A DNA stretch of 11,133 nucleotides from JBOFCS01 sp051646185 (GCA_051646185.1 JBOFCS010000230.1:1-11133), one strand, 5' to 3'. Positions 1 through 6,462 are shown, counted from the stretch's first letter. Notes: generated by a model not told the origin, from the sequence alone. Made by a program: numbers and translations.

Positions 1-24
1 TTTTAGTTGAAGCTTCAACTAAAA
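1..24. promoter_or_regulatory. Perfect 24-bp palindrome, candidate operator
   Basis: The first 24 bases form a perfect inverted repeat without spacer: left arm TTTTAGTTGAAG, right arm its exact reverse complement, centred on AAGCTT. It covers the likely -35 box (7-12) of the alkB promoter. The form (AGTTGA, 4 bp, TCAACT) is that of an operator for a dimeric winged-helix repressor. From memory it resembles the 18-bp site reported for the MarR-type, peroxide-sensitive RosR of Corynebacterium glutamicum; that assignment is inference. It could instead serve a divergent gene to the left of the window. A terminator is less likely, because the whole repeat lacks a GC-rich stem. Confidence 0.6.
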
Positions 25-34
25 AGAGTATAGT
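7..34 (+). promoter_or_regulatory. Probable alkB promoter
   Basis: A -35 candidate TTGAAG (7-12) is followed by a 16-bp spacer and a good -10 hexamer TATAGT (29-34). This predicts a start near 41 and a leader of about 45 nt before the ATG at 86. The -35 lies inside the palindrome at 1-24, and the SOS box at 56-71 falls in the early transcribed region. Both sites could therefore block this promoter. The assignment rests on hexamer match and position only. Confidence 0.5.
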
Positions 35-55
35 AAGCCGGGCAATAAATAAAAA

Positions 56-71
56 TCGAATATACGTTCGA
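56..71. promoter_or_regulatory. LexA SOS box upstream of alkB
   Basis: TCGAATATACGTTCGA matches the actinobacterial SOS box TCGAAC-N4-GTTCGA at all fixed positions except one (T for C at position 6). It ends 14 nt before the alkB start codon and lies downstream of the predicted promoter, so bound LexA would act as a roadblock. A LexA site in front of a DNA dealkylation gene makes biological sense: the gene would be derepressed after DNA damage through RecA-stimulated LexA cleavage. LexA itself is not in this window. Confidence 0.7.
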
Positions 72-85
72 GTACAGTTGGGTGT

Positions 86-721
86 ATGACCTTGATAGTC
101 CAGCCGACTCTGTTTGATCATGAAGAAGGCCCCGAACCTTTACTTGGCGAACTCGGTTCCACTGTCCTGCGCATGACCCTTACCCACGGAGCCTGGGTTG
201 ATATCCGCCCAAACTGGGTCAGCTCCGCAGATTCTTTGTTCACTACTCTAGAAAATACCGTCCCCTGGCGTGGCGAGCAGCGAAGAATGTACGACCGCAT
301 CGTAACTGTCCCCCGCCTTGTAGCTTTCTATAACAAATACAGGCCATTACCTCACCCTTGCTTAAACAAAGCCCGCGACATGCTCAGCGCTCACTACTGG
401 ACAGAACTCCAAGAACCGTTCACCACAACCGGCCTCTGTCTATACCGAAACGGCCTAGACAGTGTTGCCTGGCATGGCGACACCGTGGGACGAAGTAAAA
501 CTCATGACACCCTCGTATCCATTCTGTCACTCGGTTCCACTCGAACATTGCAATTACGACCCAGAGCAGGGGGCCCAATGCTCAAGTTCACTCTTACTCA
601 TGGCGACCTTCTTGTTATGGGTGGATCTTGCCAACGCACCTGGGAACATTGTGTACCCAAATCTAAAAATGTTGCAGGACCAAGAATTAGCATTCAGTTC
701 AGGCCACATAACGTATTCTAA
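86..721 (+). CDS. alkB: AlkB-type 2-oxoglutarate/Fe(II) DNA dealkylase
   Basis: This 211-residue protein has about the length of E. coli AlkB (216). AlkB enzymes directly reverse alkyl lesions such as 1-methyladenine and 3-methylcytosine by oxidative demethylation in the cytoplasm. Iron-binding residues are visible as H130-x-D132 (in WHGD) and H188 (in TWEHCVPK). The 2-oxoglutarate-binding arginines are R200 and R206 in GPRISIQFR. YRNG (120-123) and the HGDLLVMGG strand (172-180) are further family marks. The WEHCVPK and PRISIQFR blocks look closer to the ALKBH2/3 pattern than to E. coli AlkB. In the usual RxNxTxR motif, N is replaced by S202 and T by Q204; the arginines are intact, so activity is plausible. 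The ATG at 86 has only a weak ribosome binding site. Upstream lie a palindrome and an SOS box, suggesting damage-inducible expression. The stop overlaps the end of the convergent nSTAND gene by 4 bp. Confidence 0.9.
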   Translation: MTLIVQPTLFDHEEGPEPLLGELGSTVLRMTLTHGAWVDIRPNWVSSADSLFTTLENTVPWRGEQRRMYDRIVTVPRLVAFYNKYRPLPHPCLNKARDMLSAHYWTELQEPFTTTGLCLYRNGLDSVAWHGDTVGRSKTHDTLVSILSLGSTRTLQLRPRAGGPMLKFTLTHGDLLVMGGSCQRTWEHCVPKSKNVAGPRISIQFRPHNVF

Positions 722-3700
722 GCCTTAGCGCAAGGCGGCGAATACCCAAGCCTGGGGAGATACTGATTCCAAAGGTGTTCATTAAGAACATCTTTGGATG
801 CCTTACAAATTTGCACCCTAATGTTTTGAGCATCTAACTGCCAGTTACGAACAGCACCACCTTCACCACTAGAAACTAAGTACCCCCCTTCCGGGGCAAA
901 GGCAACTCGCCAACGGACTATTCCAGCTGGCGTTAGCGAACCACCGCGCGCTTTAGGATCAGCTGCATCAACAACACTCCATAACCTAACAGTTTGGTCA
1001 TCACTACCACTAGCCAAAGTATCCCCGTCTGGACTGAAAGCAACCGATCGAACTGTGCTCCGATGCCCCGTAAGAATCGAAACATCCGCATCAGACTGGT
1101 TAATAGCTTCTTTCACATCCCAAAGTCGAATCGTCTGATCATCACTGGCGCTGGCAAGCAGCCTTCCATCGGCGCTAAATGCCACAGAATTAACTGCACC
1201 AGAATGCCCCACCAAAGGACGCTCGATTGCTGTTGCCCCAGCATCAGCCGATACTTCCCACAACTTAATTGTTTTATCACTACTGGCAGCAGCCAAGAAT
1301 TTTCCATCCGGGCTAAACGAGACGGAGTTTATCCAGCCAGTAGGCCCTACCAACACAGCACCTACAGAACTCGGGCGATCACGAATACTGATGTCCCACA
1401 GTTTGATTGACTGATCATCATTTGCTGTTGCTAAAGTATGTGAATCGGGGCTAAAAGCAAGCTCATGCGTATACCTTGAGGACAAGACTAGCGGCGCAGC
1501 AATAGGATTCAGTCGATCTGGTGTTGTCATATCCCACAGTTGAACCCTCCCACTGCCCAAACTTGCTGTCGCCAAAGTCATACCATCGGGAGTCAACGCA
1601 ATATTCTCCACCCCAAGACCATCAAGGGATCTAGTGCGGCCGACTACTTTAGGCTGATCCGGGTTAGCCCTACTCCACACTAGAATTGTGCCGTCATGGG
1701 AACCAGTCACCATAAGTCTTCCCGATTTATCAAAAGCTGGGGTTGCTACTCTGCGAGTATGACCCTCCAAAACCGATGGAGACAGGGTCCAGACTCGAAC
1801 AATCCCGTCTTGACCGCCCGTAATAACTGCCGATCCGGCCCTGGCAAACGTGGCAGTGGTCAATCCGCCACTGCTACCAGCTAATGGCTGACCTAATAAC
1901 ACTGGATTAACTGGGTCACGCACACCCCACACCCTGGCTGTTCCATCCCAACTCGCCGCAACGAGTGAATCACTTTCTGGGCTGAAAGCAACCGACCAAA
2001 TGGCTGCACTATGCCCGGTAAGTGGACCACCTAATGCTACTGGGTTTGCCGGAGTGGTTATATCCCACAATCGGACAGTCTGATCATCACTACCTGTCGC
2101 AAGAAGAAGGCCGTTCTGACTAAAAGCCACCGAATGAATAGTGTTGCTATGCCCAGATACTGGCGTTGACCACGGAATTGGTGTAGATAAATCAGCCAAA
2201 TTCCATAAAATAGCAGTGTTATCATCACTACCAGTTGCTAAAGTCCCGCCATCTGAGCTAAATGCCACCGAACGGACCGCAGCACGATGCCCGGTCAATG
2301 GCTGCCCGCGCGGAACACCCATAAGCGGATCATCGATATTCCATAGCCGGACAGTTCGATCATCACTTGCGCTAGCAACCGTGCGTCCGTCTGGACTAAA
2401 CGCCACCATATACACTGCACCAGTATGCCCAGAAAGCGGAACACCAAGTGGACGAGCATTATTCGGATCAGAAATATCCCATAACCGAACAGTACTATCG
2501 CCGCTACCGCTAACTAAAATCTTCCCATCTGGACTAAAAGCAACGCTAGTAACCCAGCTGGAATGCCCAATGAGTGGTTGACCTATTTGACGAGGGTATG
2601 TCGAATCTGAGATATCCCACAGGCGAATAGTTTTGTCATAACTAGCAGAAGCCACAATACCTGTCGGGCCAACCGCGGTATGATAAACAGCCCCTTCATG
2701 CCCTAACATCGGCATAGCTAGTGGAAAATTCTGGGCTGCTTGGACCATAGAGATCGCAGTGTCATTATCTGAACGCATCTGTGCGGCAACCAAAGAAAGT
2801 TGAGCAGACAATGATGGGTCCGAAGATTGGGTACGAGCAGCTTGGGCAGTAACCTCAGCAAATACCGCATCATTTCGTTCATTATTTGCCGAGTCTCTTT
2901 GGCGCACAGCAATACCTGCTGCAATAATCGAAGCGACCATAAAAAGCACTAGCGCAACGAGTGACGATCTAGTAAAGATTTTCGATCGGAAACCTTGCCG
3001 CTTTCCTGTATCAAGGAACTCACGCGACAGTGTTGTCAGTTGCTCATCATTATCAGCCGCCCAAGCTAACGCAGCATCTAACCGAACCCCTCGGTAAAGC
3101 AGGGCACCATTACGTTGATGTTGTGCCCAATCCTCAGCGTCTCGATCCAAGCGCTGCCGAAGTAGAGTCCCTGAGCGGTCCTCCATAAGCCAACCGGCAA
3201 GCCTTGGCCAACCATCAATAACAGCTTCATGAATAAGTTCAGCACCACCGGAATCACTAATAATGAGCCGGGCTTGAGTCAACGAGTTAAGTACCACCGC
3301 AGCTGCCTGACGATCACCACTGGCCGCTAAAAGAGATTCCCTAGCAACTCGACGTCGAGTATCGCGACCGTCTTCAGAAACCTTAACAAGTTGGACCAAA
3401 ATTTTTCTTGCAGCTTGCTTTTGAATATCGGTTAAGGTATCCCAAGCCGCCTCGGCTGTCCCAGCAATCGCTCCGCGCACTCCACCTGAGCGCGTGTAAC
3501 CAAGAACAGTCAGTTGATTACCTTCCCGAGCATCCCAGGTTGCAAGCAAGGCGTGCGCTAACAACGGAAGCGCCCCAGCATTATAACGAGTATCTACCCC
3601 ACCTGCCGACAACGAAACATCCGCGCCTAAATCGCGGATCATAATATCAACCAGACCAGGTTCTAGGGCTACACCAACAGCCCTGGAAGGACCACTCACC

Positions 3701-4626
3701 GCAGCGGACAACTCCTCCCGGGTCATCGGGCCCAGAACCATCTGATGATGCTCCAGCGCTTCGGCAAGCTCTGAATAGCGTAGACACTGTTCGTAAAAGT
3801 CCGAACGAGTTGCCACCACTACTGCATCGATCAAAGCACCATTGGGAAACTCTCGAGCAGTGACTGAACATAGTTCAACAACAAAAAGTCGCCGAGTTTC
3901 TTCATCATCACATTGGGTAAATATTTCTTCAAACTGATCAACGATAAGAACGAATTTTCCTGGCTCATGCATTTGAGAGAGAACAAGGCGCAAAGACTGT
4001 ATCGGGTTTCGGCCTGGCGAAAAAACCACCGTCTTACGCTCAGCTGCTAAAGCCGGGACCAACCCTGCATGTAGCAATGAGGACTTTCCAGAACCAGAAG
4101 CGCCTACCAAAAAAGTCACGCTTACACCGTCTATATTCCCAATAACCTTTGCCTGCAGTGCAGATACCGCTCGTTCTCGACCAAAAAACAAACTTGCATC
4201 TTCAGTTTCAAATGCGGCAAGACCACGATAAGGACAGGCCAACCCACTGGTGGATTCAAATTTGCCAGCTGGCCCTGAGCCAATAGGATTACTACGTTGC
4301 GCAAGCTGCCATCTATTATGCCAATCAGGCAGCGAATACAGCCCCTCAACCGGGGGCTCAGGAGTCCTTGCCTGAGCCGAGGTGATCATCACTTTCAGGA
4401 CGGCGGCTAAACCATCAAACCGAGCAGGCACCGCACGACCGGTGCGCCAGTCGGAAAGGCGCTGAGCCGAAAGCCGGACCGGGCGCCGAGCATCTGCCGG
4501 GACCATTTTGACATTCGCCCGTTCAGCCAAACGCTTCAAAGCTGGTCGTCCTGCTAGCTCATAAAGAATTGCAAACCGATCAGCAAAATCCGTTCGAGGA
4601 TGAAGCCCAGCCCCGCGAGCCTCCAT
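718..4626 (-). CDS. Transmembrane nSTAND NTPase with HTH-like N-terminus and 14 WD40 repeats
   Basis: A 1302-residue modular signalling protein. Residues 15-80 resemble the XRE-like helix-turn-helix found at the start of actinobacterial nSTAND proteins (RLSDWRTGRAVP, 56-67). The nSTAND NTPase follows: entry motif CPYRGLAAFE (131-140), FFGRE (147-151), Walker A GASGSGKSS (175-183), Walker B with DQFEE (230-234), and VVATRSDFY (270-278). A hydrophobic helix (about 554-574) is followed by a charged linker (RQRDSANNERND) and 14 WD40 repeats (about 641-1264). The tail (1265-1302) contains C1274 and C1299. Five basic residues before the helix (542-553) predict NTPase inside and WD40 outside. The ATG at 4626 is the natural start; its ribosome binding site is weak (AGGG). 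STAND proteins are ATP-driven oligomerising switches. The ligand, DNA target and role are unknown. No nuclease, protease or TIR effector is visible, so a defence role is not supported by the sequence alone. Confidence 0.85.
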   Translation of the reverse strand: MEARGAGLHPRTDFADRFAILYELAGRPALKRLAERANVKMVPADARRPVRLSAQRLSDWRTGRAVPARFDGLAAVLKVMITSAQARTPEPPVEGLYSLPDWHNRWQLAQRSNPIGSGPAGKFESTSGLACPYRGLAAFETEDASLFFGRERAVSALQAKVIGNIDGVSVTFLVGASGSGKSSLLHAGLVPALAAERKTVVFSPGRNPIQSLRLVLSQMHEPGKFVLIVDQFEEIFTQCDDEETRRLFVVELCSVTAREFPNGALIDAVVVATRSDFYEQCLRYSELAEALEHHQMVLGPMTREELSAAVSGPSRAVGVALEPGLVDIMIRDLGADVSLSAGGVDTRYNAGALPLLAHALLATWDAREGNQLTVLGYTRSGGVRGAIAGTAEAAWDTLTDIQKQAARKILVQLVKVSEDGRDTRRRVARESLLAASGDRQAAAVVLNSLTQARLIISDSGGAELIHEAVIDGWPRLAGWLMEDRSGTLLRQRLDRDAEDWAQHQRNGALLYRGVRLDAALAWAADNDEQLTTLSREFLDTGKRQGFRSKIFTRSSLVALVLFMVASIIAAGIAVRQRDSANNERNDAVFAEVTAQAARTQSSDPSLSAQLSLVAAQMRSDNDTAISMVQAAQNFPLAMPMLGHEGAVYHTAVGPTGIVASASYDKTIRLWDISDSTYPRQIGQPLIGHSSWVTSVAFSPDGKILVSGSGDSTVRLWDISDPNNARPLGVPLSGHTGAVYMVAFSPDGRTVASASDDRTVRLWNIDDPLMGVPRGQPLTGHRAAVRSVAFSSDGGTLATGSDDNTAILWNLADLSTPIPWSTPVSGHSNTIHSVAFSQNGLLLATGSDDQTVRLWDITTPANPVALGGPLTGHSAAIWSVAFSPESDSLVAASWDGTARVWGVRDPVNPVLLGQPLAGSSGGLTTATFARAGSAVITGGQDGIVRVWTLSPSVLEGHTRRVATPAFDKSGRLMVTGSHDGTILVWSRANPDQPKVVGRTRSLDGLGVENIALTPDGMTLATASLGSGRVQLWDMTTPDRLNPIAAPLVLSSRYTHELAFSPDSHTLATANDDQSIKLWDISIRDRPSSVGAVLVGPTGWINSVSFSPDGKFLAAASSDKTIKLWEVSADAGATAIERPLVGHSGAVNSVAFSADGRLLASASDDQTIRLWDVKEAINQSDADVSILTGHRSTVRSVAFSPDGDTLASGSDDQTVRLWSVVDAADPKARGGSLTPAGIVRWRVAFAPEGGYLVSSGEGGAVRNWQLDAQNIRVQICKASKDVLNEHLWNQYLPRLGYSPPCAKA
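835..2706 (-). repeat. Coding tandem repeats: 14 WD40 units
   Basis: The 3' half of the nSTAND gene encodes 14 units of roughly 40-50 residues, each about 120-150 bp. A typical unit runs GH-x5-SVAFSPDG-x2-LAS-x-SDDQTVRLWD. Units 2-6 and 11-13 keep the motif well. Units 1, 7, 9, 10 and 14 are degenerate: the initial GH is altered in 7, 9, 10, 11 and 14, and unit 14 ends in NWQL. Fourteen units fit two seven-bladed beta-propellers. At DNA level the units are diverged, including at synonymous sites, so they look like an old, selected array and not a recent expansion. Confidence 0.85.
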
Positions 4627-4647
4627 ACAGCATCTGCCCTGTCCGTT

Positions 4648-4676
4648 AGTAAATTGTGGTCAGTGATTGAGGTCAA
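4648..4676 (-). promoter_or_regulatory. Probable promoter of the nSTAND/WD40 gene
   Basis: Read on the minus strand, TTGACC (4676-4671) is followed by a 17-bp spacer and TTTACT (4653-4648). The -35 is close to consensus, the spacing is ideal, and the -10 is acceptable. Transcription would start near 4641, leaving a leader of only about 15 nt before the ATG at 4626, in line with the weak ribosome binding site. A 13-bp palindrome sits 13 bp upstream of the -35. Confidence 0.5.
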
Positions 4677-4689
4677 CAGTCTGACTAGC

Positions 4690-4702
4690 TTTGGCCGCCA
4701 AA
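4690..4702. promoter_or_regulatory. 13-bp palindrome upstream of nSTAND promoter
   Basis: TTTGGC-C-GCCAAA is a perfect inverted repeat with 6-bp arms around one base. It lies just upstream of the predicted -35 of the nSTAND gene, where an activator or repressor dimer could bind. Short palindromes arise by chance, and no regulator is assigned. Confidence 0.35.
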
Positions 4703-4756
4703 CCAATTCAATGAGACAGAGCTCACACCCACTCTCCGACTGGCCGCTGTAGCTTC

Positions 4757-4780
4757 GTCCGGAAACGATCCGTTCCGGAC
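4757..4780. promoter_or_regulatory. 24-bp near-palindrome, candidate TetR operator
   Basis: The arms GTCCGGAA (4757-4764) and TTCCGGAC (4773-4780) are exact reverse complements. The centre GATC (4767-4770) is also palindromic, so 20 of 24 positions are symmetric. It lies in the divergent region between the nSTAND gene and the small membrane protein/TetR pair, about 125 bp before the latter. Size and symmetry fit a TetR-family operator, so autoregulation by the TetR protein encoded at 5356-6024 is the simplest hypothesis. It could also form a hairpin if transcribed. Confidence 0.5.
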
Positions 4781-4906
4781 ACCAAAAAACATACCCTCAC
4801 ATGCATATGCAATCACAAGCCCACAAAATTTGTACCGTATTGACTTCTTAAGGACCCAAGATTGGAGCCGTAGCTACAAGCTTACCGTTTCACTAGAGGA
4901 GTCGTC

Positions 4907-5356
4907 ATGTTCAGTGCATCAGAGTCTCAATCGCCGATGCGGCTGTCCTCCTCAGCTGTTGGAAATCGTTCTCAACCCATAAGCCTTTTCTCAAAACTCA
5001 TCTCAGGCCGGGGAGCTAAGGAAGTTCTAGGGTTATCTATAGGACTTTTCCTAACAGTAACGGTAGTTCCCGAACACCTTCGCCACACTGCTCCCAGTTT
5101 TGTCACGTGGTGGTTATTACTAGGAGCAACAACCTGGTCGGTAACTCTGGCAATATATTTTTTACTTGCCCCACCAAAACTTACGCTGAACGCCTCCCCA
5201 CGTGGTGCGGTTTCCGTAGAAAAAAAATTACTGAGAGACTTTCATAATCCGCCCGAAGATTGCCGCCGAACCTTTGCCACTACCCGTCTTCGGTTTGCAA
5301 ACGGCAGAAACCATAGACACTCTTATCATTTGCCAGCTATGGAACTAGTAAGCTGA
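4907..5356 (+). CDS. Hypothetical two-helix membrane protein coupled to tetR
   Basis: I do not recognise a family for this 149-residue protein. It has a polar, serine-rich N-terminus (1-35), a hydrophobic segment at about 38-56 (VLGLSIGLFLTVTVV), a second at about 65-88 (FVTWWLLLGATTWSVTLAIY), and a polar, basic tail (about 90-149) with several Arg and His residues and one cysteine (C119). This suggests a two-pass inner-membrane protein with a cytoplasmic tail. It is probably a real gene: a strong ribosome binding site AGAGGAG (4895-4901) lies 5 nt before the ATG, and the stop codon shares its A with the start codon of the TetR gene (TGATG). The tetR gene lacks a good ribosome binding site of its own, which suggests translational coupling. 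It may be the main target of the regulator or modulate it at the membrane; both are inferences. Confidence 0.65.
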   Translation: MFSASESQSPMRLSSSAVGNRSQPISLFSKLISGRGAKEVLGLSIGLFLTVTVVPEHLRHTAPSFVTWWLLLGATTWSVTLAIYFLLAPPKLTLNASPRGAVSVEKKLLRDFHNPPEDCRRTFATTRLRFANGRNHRHSYHLPAMELVS

Positions 5357-6024
5357 TGGTTACCGTTGCAGCAACAAAAGCGCATCCGTTAGACGGTGCG
5401 GATCCAAGTGCCAATTCCTACGGAGGCCGAGTTGGTCGAGCCAGACTTTACGAACGCCGGAGATTACTCATCGAAGCTGCCCTCGACGTATTCTCGGCAC
5501 GTTCAGGTATACCGCCGACTATCGTAGAGGTATGTCGCATAGCTCATGTTTCTTCGCGGCAGTTTTATGATCTTTTCGATAGCCGCGAAAGCCTGTTGAT
5601 GGAGATCTACAACACCACTCAGGATTCAGCTCGTTTAGCAGTCCGCTCAGCCCTGGGGACAAACCCTCATGAGCCCTTCAAAGCTCGATGGAGACGAGCC
5701 GCCCAAGCTCTTGTTGATGACTTAGCTGCCGATCCTCGCAGAATTAAAGTGACATTTGGCTCCTTGGTTGATCTGAGCCCGCAAAGCGAAAAACATCTAC
5801 ACGATCAACACAAAAACTGGACTGACTTAGTCATGGGGGAAATAAAAATTGCTACAACCCAAGGGGTGGTGATCAGTCGGACAAAAAATTACGATCTTGC
5901 CATCACATCTCTTTTTGGCTCTATTCGCGCAGTAATGCTCGCCTACACTCAAGGCCCAAAGAACAATTTGCAAGATGTTTCCGAAGAAATCATCCGACTG
6001 GTCACCGGATCACTAAGCATATAG
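5356..6024 (+). CDS. TetR/AcrR-family transcriptional regulator
   Basis: This is a 222-residue protein of usual TetR length. The N-terminal DNA-binding domain spans about 32-83, with the helix-turn-helix in TIVEVCRIAHVSSRQFYDLF (55-74) followed by the conserved DSRESLL (75-81). A roughly 30-residue basic extension precedes it. The remaining C-terminal part would be the helical ligand-binding and dimerisation domain; its ligand cannot be predicted. The ATG at 5356 is the first start after an in-frame stop at 5314. It overlaps the stop of the upstream membrane-protein gene by one base, without a clear ribosome binding site, so the two are probably made together. A likely operator is the 24-bp near-palindrome at 4757-4780, which would allow control of its own operon and perhaps of the divergent nSTAND gene. 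The gene ends 20 bp before the convergent VOC gene. Confidence 0.85.
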   Translation: MVTVAATKAHPLDGADPSANSYGGRVGRARLYERRRLLIEAALDVFSARSGIPPTIVEVCRIAHVSSRQFYDLFDSRESLLMEIYNTTQDSARLAVRSALGTNPHEPFKARWRRAAQALVDDLAADPRRIKVTFGSLVDLSPQSEKHLHDQHKNWTDLVMGEIKIATTQGVVISRTKNYDLAITSLFGSIRAVMLAYTQGPKNNLQDVSEEIIRLVTGSLSI

Positions 6025-6028
6025 CTCG

Positions 6029-6055
6029 CTGCTCAGACAACTATTTACTGAGCAG
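6029..6055. terminator. Hairpin between convergent tetR and VOC genes
   Basis: CTGCTCAG (6029-6036) and CTGAGCAG (6048-6055) are exact complements around an 11-nt loop, located where the tetR and VOC genes converge. The position suits a bidirectional terminator. There is no clear T-run on either side, so it may be weak or Rho-assisted. The minus-strand side reaches into the last codons of the VOC gene. Confidence 0.4.
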
Positions 6056-6458
6056 TCTGGGCAATATTAACCATCCAGCCAATACCAAACTTGTCAGTGC
6101 ACATTCCAAATTCATCACCCCAGACTTGCTTTTCCAGTGGGACAGCAACCGCACCACCTTCGGAAAGCTTTGACCAATACTGCTTTAACTCATCGGCATT
6201 ATCCCCGCTTAAGCTCACTGAAATATTGTCACCGAAAGTGTGCTGCATACCTTCGGGAGTATCAGCAGCCATAAGCGTAAAACCTGAGCTGGTCTGCAAT
6301 AAAGAATGCATCACCAAATCTGCTCCGGGAGCGTCTGCAGCGCCAAACTCAGCAAACGTGCTGATGGTGAGTTCACCACCAAATACCTGCTGATAAAACT
6401 CCATCGCTGGGCGAGCAGTGTCAATAAAACTGATATAAGGGTTCAATGTGACGCTCAT
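6045..6458 (-). CDS. VOC (glyoxalase/PhnB-like) family protein
   Basis: A 137-residue small cytoplasmic protein of the vicinal-oxygen-chelate superfamily, PhnB-like subgroup. Marks are NPYISF near the start, the helix AMEFYQQVFGGEL (18-30), NISVSLSG (78-85), and the closing WGDEFGMCTDKFGIGWMVN (113-131), the usual W-x-D-x-FG...D-x-FG-x-x-W pattern. Members include glyoxalases, dioxygenases and resistance proteins; many PhnB-like ones have no proven activity, so no substrate is assigned. A TTG at 6470 would extend the frame, but it lies upstream of the ribosome binding site GAGGAG (6468-6463). ATG at 6458 (4 nt spacing) is preferred; the adjacent ATG at 6461 is too close. The gene follows the methyltransferase on the same strand by 86 bp and has its own palindromic operator candidate, so it is probably controlled separately. 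Confidence 0.8.
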   Translation of the reverse strand: MSVTLNPYISFIDTARPAMEFYQQVFGGELTISTFAEFGAADAPGADLVMHSLLQTSSGFTLMAADTPEGMQHTFGDNISVSLSGDNADELKQYWSKLSEGGAVAVPLEKQVWGDEFGMCTDKFGIGWMVNIAQTAQ

Positions 6459-6462
6459 CATG

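Noticed and set aside
462..728. 88-residue open frame within alkB in another frame
   Set aside because: It lies almost wholly inside the confident alkB gene and has no recognisable motif.
994..2581. Plus-strand open frames of 138 and 146 residues inside the WD40 gene
   Set aside because: They are antisense images of the WD40 repeats, with repeated PSGLNATxxTAPxCP-type translation and no ribosome binding sites; the minus-strand protein is unambiguous.
718..4626. Calling the nSTAND/WD40 gene an Avs-type anti-phage system
   Set aside because: No nuclease, protease, TIR or other effector domain, no adjacent defence genes and no mobile-element signs; the NTPase alone does not show defence.
4802..4817. 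GlxR (CRP-type) site in TGCATATGCAATCACA
   Set aside because: Only the right half TCACA matches TGTGA-N6-TCACA; the left half is wrong.
4840..4845. TTGACT as -35 of the small membrane protein/tetR operon
   Set aside because: No acceptable -10 hexamer at 16-19 bp (4862-4870 reads TTGGAGCCG); the promoter of this operon remains unplaced.
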